10,250 nucleotides of DNA from contig JAQIWT010001585.1 of NCBI GenBank assembly GCA_034696485.1, forward strand, positions 1 to 10,250, written 5' to 3'. The notes below the pieces were generated by a model, which searched no databases, had not been told where the DNA came from, and saw only the letters and a program-made list of their open reading frames with translations. This document shows positions 8,394 to 10,250 of the stretch, piece by piece. The position numbers and the translations under genes were made by a program. Position 1 is the stretch's first letter. Each line of letters opens with the position of its first letter. The DNA comes from Isohypsibius dastychi. Taxonomy: Eukaryota; Tardigrada; Eutardigrada; Parachela; Isohypsibiidae.

Positions 8394-8546
8394 AGCTGAT
8401 TCAATCTGTTCGTCAAATGGAGGTTTCCTCCAGCAGAATTATTATTTATAATTCCGCAGTTGCAACAATTTATCGTATTCTCGGTTTGCTGTGCTCAGTC
8501 GTTTGTGTGGGATAGAAGAACACTGGTTAAGCTGTAATGAGTTGCT

Positions 8547-8552
8547 GATAAA
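8547..8552 (+). terminator. Possible variant poly(A) signal of gene B
   Basis: GATAAA sits exactly where gene A has AATAAA, about 155 bp after the stop. The hexamer is a weak variant, so the real site may be elsewhere in the AT-rich 3' flank, for example near the ATTTATAAT at about 8443-8451. Confidence 0.35.
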
Positions 8553-8849
8553 TGCCCCACTATTCCATGAAGTTTGACCAACTACTGCATATCCATCAAA
8601 ACGATTGCCGAATTTCGGCGAAGTCGGCACGTATTCCAGTTATCAGAAGCTGTCAACTCTGAATTTCTCAGTTCTTGTTGCGGTGCATGTGCAACACCGG
8701 GATTTTTTTTGAAGAAGCTACGGTATCGGCGTTTGTGAGAATCCGAAAACACAAATTTGCCGTAGTTTACATTCGCCATACATTTTGTTCTGTATCGTCC
8801 CGAATGTACGTTCGCAGATTCTCACCGAGTCTTTCGTATGCTCTTCTTG

Positions 8850-9487
8850 GAGTAGATCTCGATCGGTTCTAAGATTTCTACTGACCTCAAATCTTCGACA
8901 AAAACGCAGAGACTTTTAATATCGCATGGTGACTCAAGTCCTTCCTTCGATAGATTTTTCAATGACTCTTCGGCCGCGGTCATCGAGTACCGTAGAGCAT
9001 GACTCCGAGAGCAGTACCGTAGAGCCTCCCGCGATAAGATTTTCATATGGGCTCCGTATCACTACCTCCCCCCCCCCAGACTTGATCCGCCCGCGCCCTC
9101 GTATTTTCCACCTTTCTGCTTATTGATCGCCTCACCTTTCAATCCTTTGCGGATGCAATGCATTTCCCACATTTGCGTTATCGAAAATTTGGAAGCGATC
9201 AATAATCTGTAATGCATGTGGTTCGATCATTGAGTCATCGAACCAGGTAGGCTGGAGAACAGCCGTGGATGAATGAATTGTGGTAAACAACGCATCATTT
9301 CGAATTCCGATCTATCAGGATTCAGGATGCACGATTCGGCTAAATCTGCCGGAATAGACCTTGAATTATAACCTGACATACCGCCAAGCAAAGTTTCAAG
9401 GCGTTGGAATCGGAAAACGGTTTGTTTGTGTTCATTTGCCGGGAAATGATGACGCTTGATCAAATTTTTCCAAAATAGCCAGAAAGG
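8850..9487. other. Intergenic stretch, with 27-bp tandem repeat and poly-C run
   Basis: No confident gene. AGTACCGTAGAGC occurs at 8986-8998 and 9013-9025 (period 27 bp). Ten C lie at 9068-9077. A 66-codon frame at 8926-9126 reads through the repeat as SSTVE-containing nonamers, but has no recognisable domain. A third TGACTCA lies at about 8929-8935. A short plus-strand open frame (9377-9475) precedes the dynein-like exons in the same frame but ends in TAG. The region should contain that gene's promoter or earlier exons. Confidence 0.4.
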
Positions 9488-10250
9488 ATGACGGACGCCC
9501 AGAAAGGTGAACTTACTTCTCAACTTAGCTTAATATGACTTGATCCACGTGTTCTTCAAACAGAGATCCGAACCATTGATGACGAACTGTCATATTGGAA
9601 AAATCCTGGTCGATCGTCTTCGAGTAGAAACGCGGAAGTCTTCTTGAAATATCTGACACCTTTGGCGAAAAGTTTACATTCCCTCGAACATTCCAGCTTG
9701 AAAAATTCAGGAGAGTTGCTTGAAGATGTCGATCTTCAATTGTCAGAATTATGGAAACAGAAACAAGCACTTCCTCCATTCCCCGAAGAAAGGATGCGGA
9801 AAATCTTCGAATTATTCGGTAAGCAGTTTTTCTCGGTTTTGTGTTTATCTTGCATGTAAAATTTCTGTATGGGGCCTAAGTTACACTTGTACCGAAACTA
9901 ACTAACGAAATTTCAAAAATCCCGTTCGGAAGTGAAAAAAACCCCTTGAACTCTACCGCATAGAATAATCCTGTCTGTCATGATGTCGTTATAATTGATC
10001 CGAAAATATTCTTGTTAGAATTTCGGATTTCGATATTTTTTCGGTTTTTGTGTTTCATATGATTTCATGGACACGATACCTATCAGTAAAGCTTACAAAA
10101 AATACAGAACATATTGAGAATATTCTTGTTCGTACGTTGAAAAATTCTGAACCTCGCTGACCTTTTTTGTATGCAGAAGATGCGCTGGTATCCATGTTGA
10201 AGCAGTCGCAGCCGGATGTTGATTTTTGGATGGGCGGTTTCCGGAAATCA
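9488..10250 (+). CDS. First visible exons of a dynein heavy chain-like gene (dynein-2 type), 3' partial
   Basis: Predicted exons 9488-9506, 9564-9818 and 10177-10250, running off the window; introns 57 and 358 bp, GT-AG (GTGAAC, GTAAGC; acceptors AAACAG, TGCAG), both phase 1. The 116 visible residues include DDELSYW, LEHSSL, LLEDVD, LSELWKQK, FPEERM and DVDFW. Their order and spacing resemble the N-terminal tail of the cytoplasmic dynein-2 heavy chain (DYNC2H1 family), the retrograde intraflagellar transport motor. This is recalled similarity, not a database result. The ATG at 9488 is the first after an in-frame TAG at 9476-9478. In known dynein-2 chains about 200 residues come before this part, so earlier exons may exist upstream, or the N terminus is shortened. 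The 358-bp intron shows nothing recognisable. Confidence 0.5.

Larger units (their letters stand above)
4810..8850 (+). repeat. Tandem duplication unit 2 (cathepsin gene B with flanks)
   Basis: Homologous to about 600-4590 through promoter, six exons, introns and 3' flank. Intron 2 is 63 bp in both copies with 7 differences, about as close as the exons. Differences between units include the 230-bp element in unit 1, a 225-bp longer mucin segment in unit 2, and about 35 extra bp upstream of gene B near 5268-5300. Confidence 0.85.

Noticed and set aside
8929-8935. Third TGACTCA as sign of a third duplicated unit
   Set aside because: Only about 11 bp match (GGTGACTCAAG); the surrounding bases do not align with the upstream regions of genes A or B.
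9227-9523. 98-codon minus-strand frame
   Set aside because: Overlaps the first dynein-like exon and its intron on the other strand; no family recognised and no start or promoter context.

Overview
The window looks like nuclear DNA of an invertebrate animal. Its genes are split by short GT-AG introns (mostly 54-71 bp), have TATA boxes and polyadenylation signals, and there are no bacterial operons. The proteins are a cathepsin B-type protease with a threonine-rich mucin linker and chitin-binding-like modules, plus the start of a gene whose product resembles a dynein heavy-chain tail. Together these suggest an ecdysozoan-like animal (arthropod or crustacean, nematode or tardigrade); the sequence alone does not settle the taxon.

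Layout. 1-600: little recognisable content, apart from a startless open frame at 1-243 and a pair of inverted E-boxes. About 600-4590: tandem unit 1, with promoter, six-exon cathepsin B-like gene A and 3' flank. Gene A is broken in its last exon by a 230-bp insertion with terminal inverted repeats (2814-3043) that introduces an immediate in-frame stop. About 4590-4810: unique spacer with a small foldback and a poly-C run. About 4810-8850: tandem unit 2, carrying intact paralogue gene B (864 codons). 8850-9487: little recognisable content, with a 27-bp tandem repeat and a poly-C run. 9488-10250: first visible exons of a gene encoding a dynein-2-like heavy-chain tail, running off the window.

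The two cathepsin genes share every exon boundary, homologous introns and about 600 bp of upstream sequence, so they come from a tandem duplication of about 4 kb. They are usually about 10-17% different, but a 356-bp stretch of the C-terminal region is identical, which is the pattern left by gene conversion. Gene B encodes a secreted protease: signal peptide, propeptide, complete Cys-His-Asn catalytic apparatus, then two 8-Cys modules, a long Thr/Pro mucin segment, a third 8-Cys module and a derived 6-Cys module. It may be a protease anchored to chitin or a peritrophic matrix. Gene A as it stands would encode the same protease without the binding tail.
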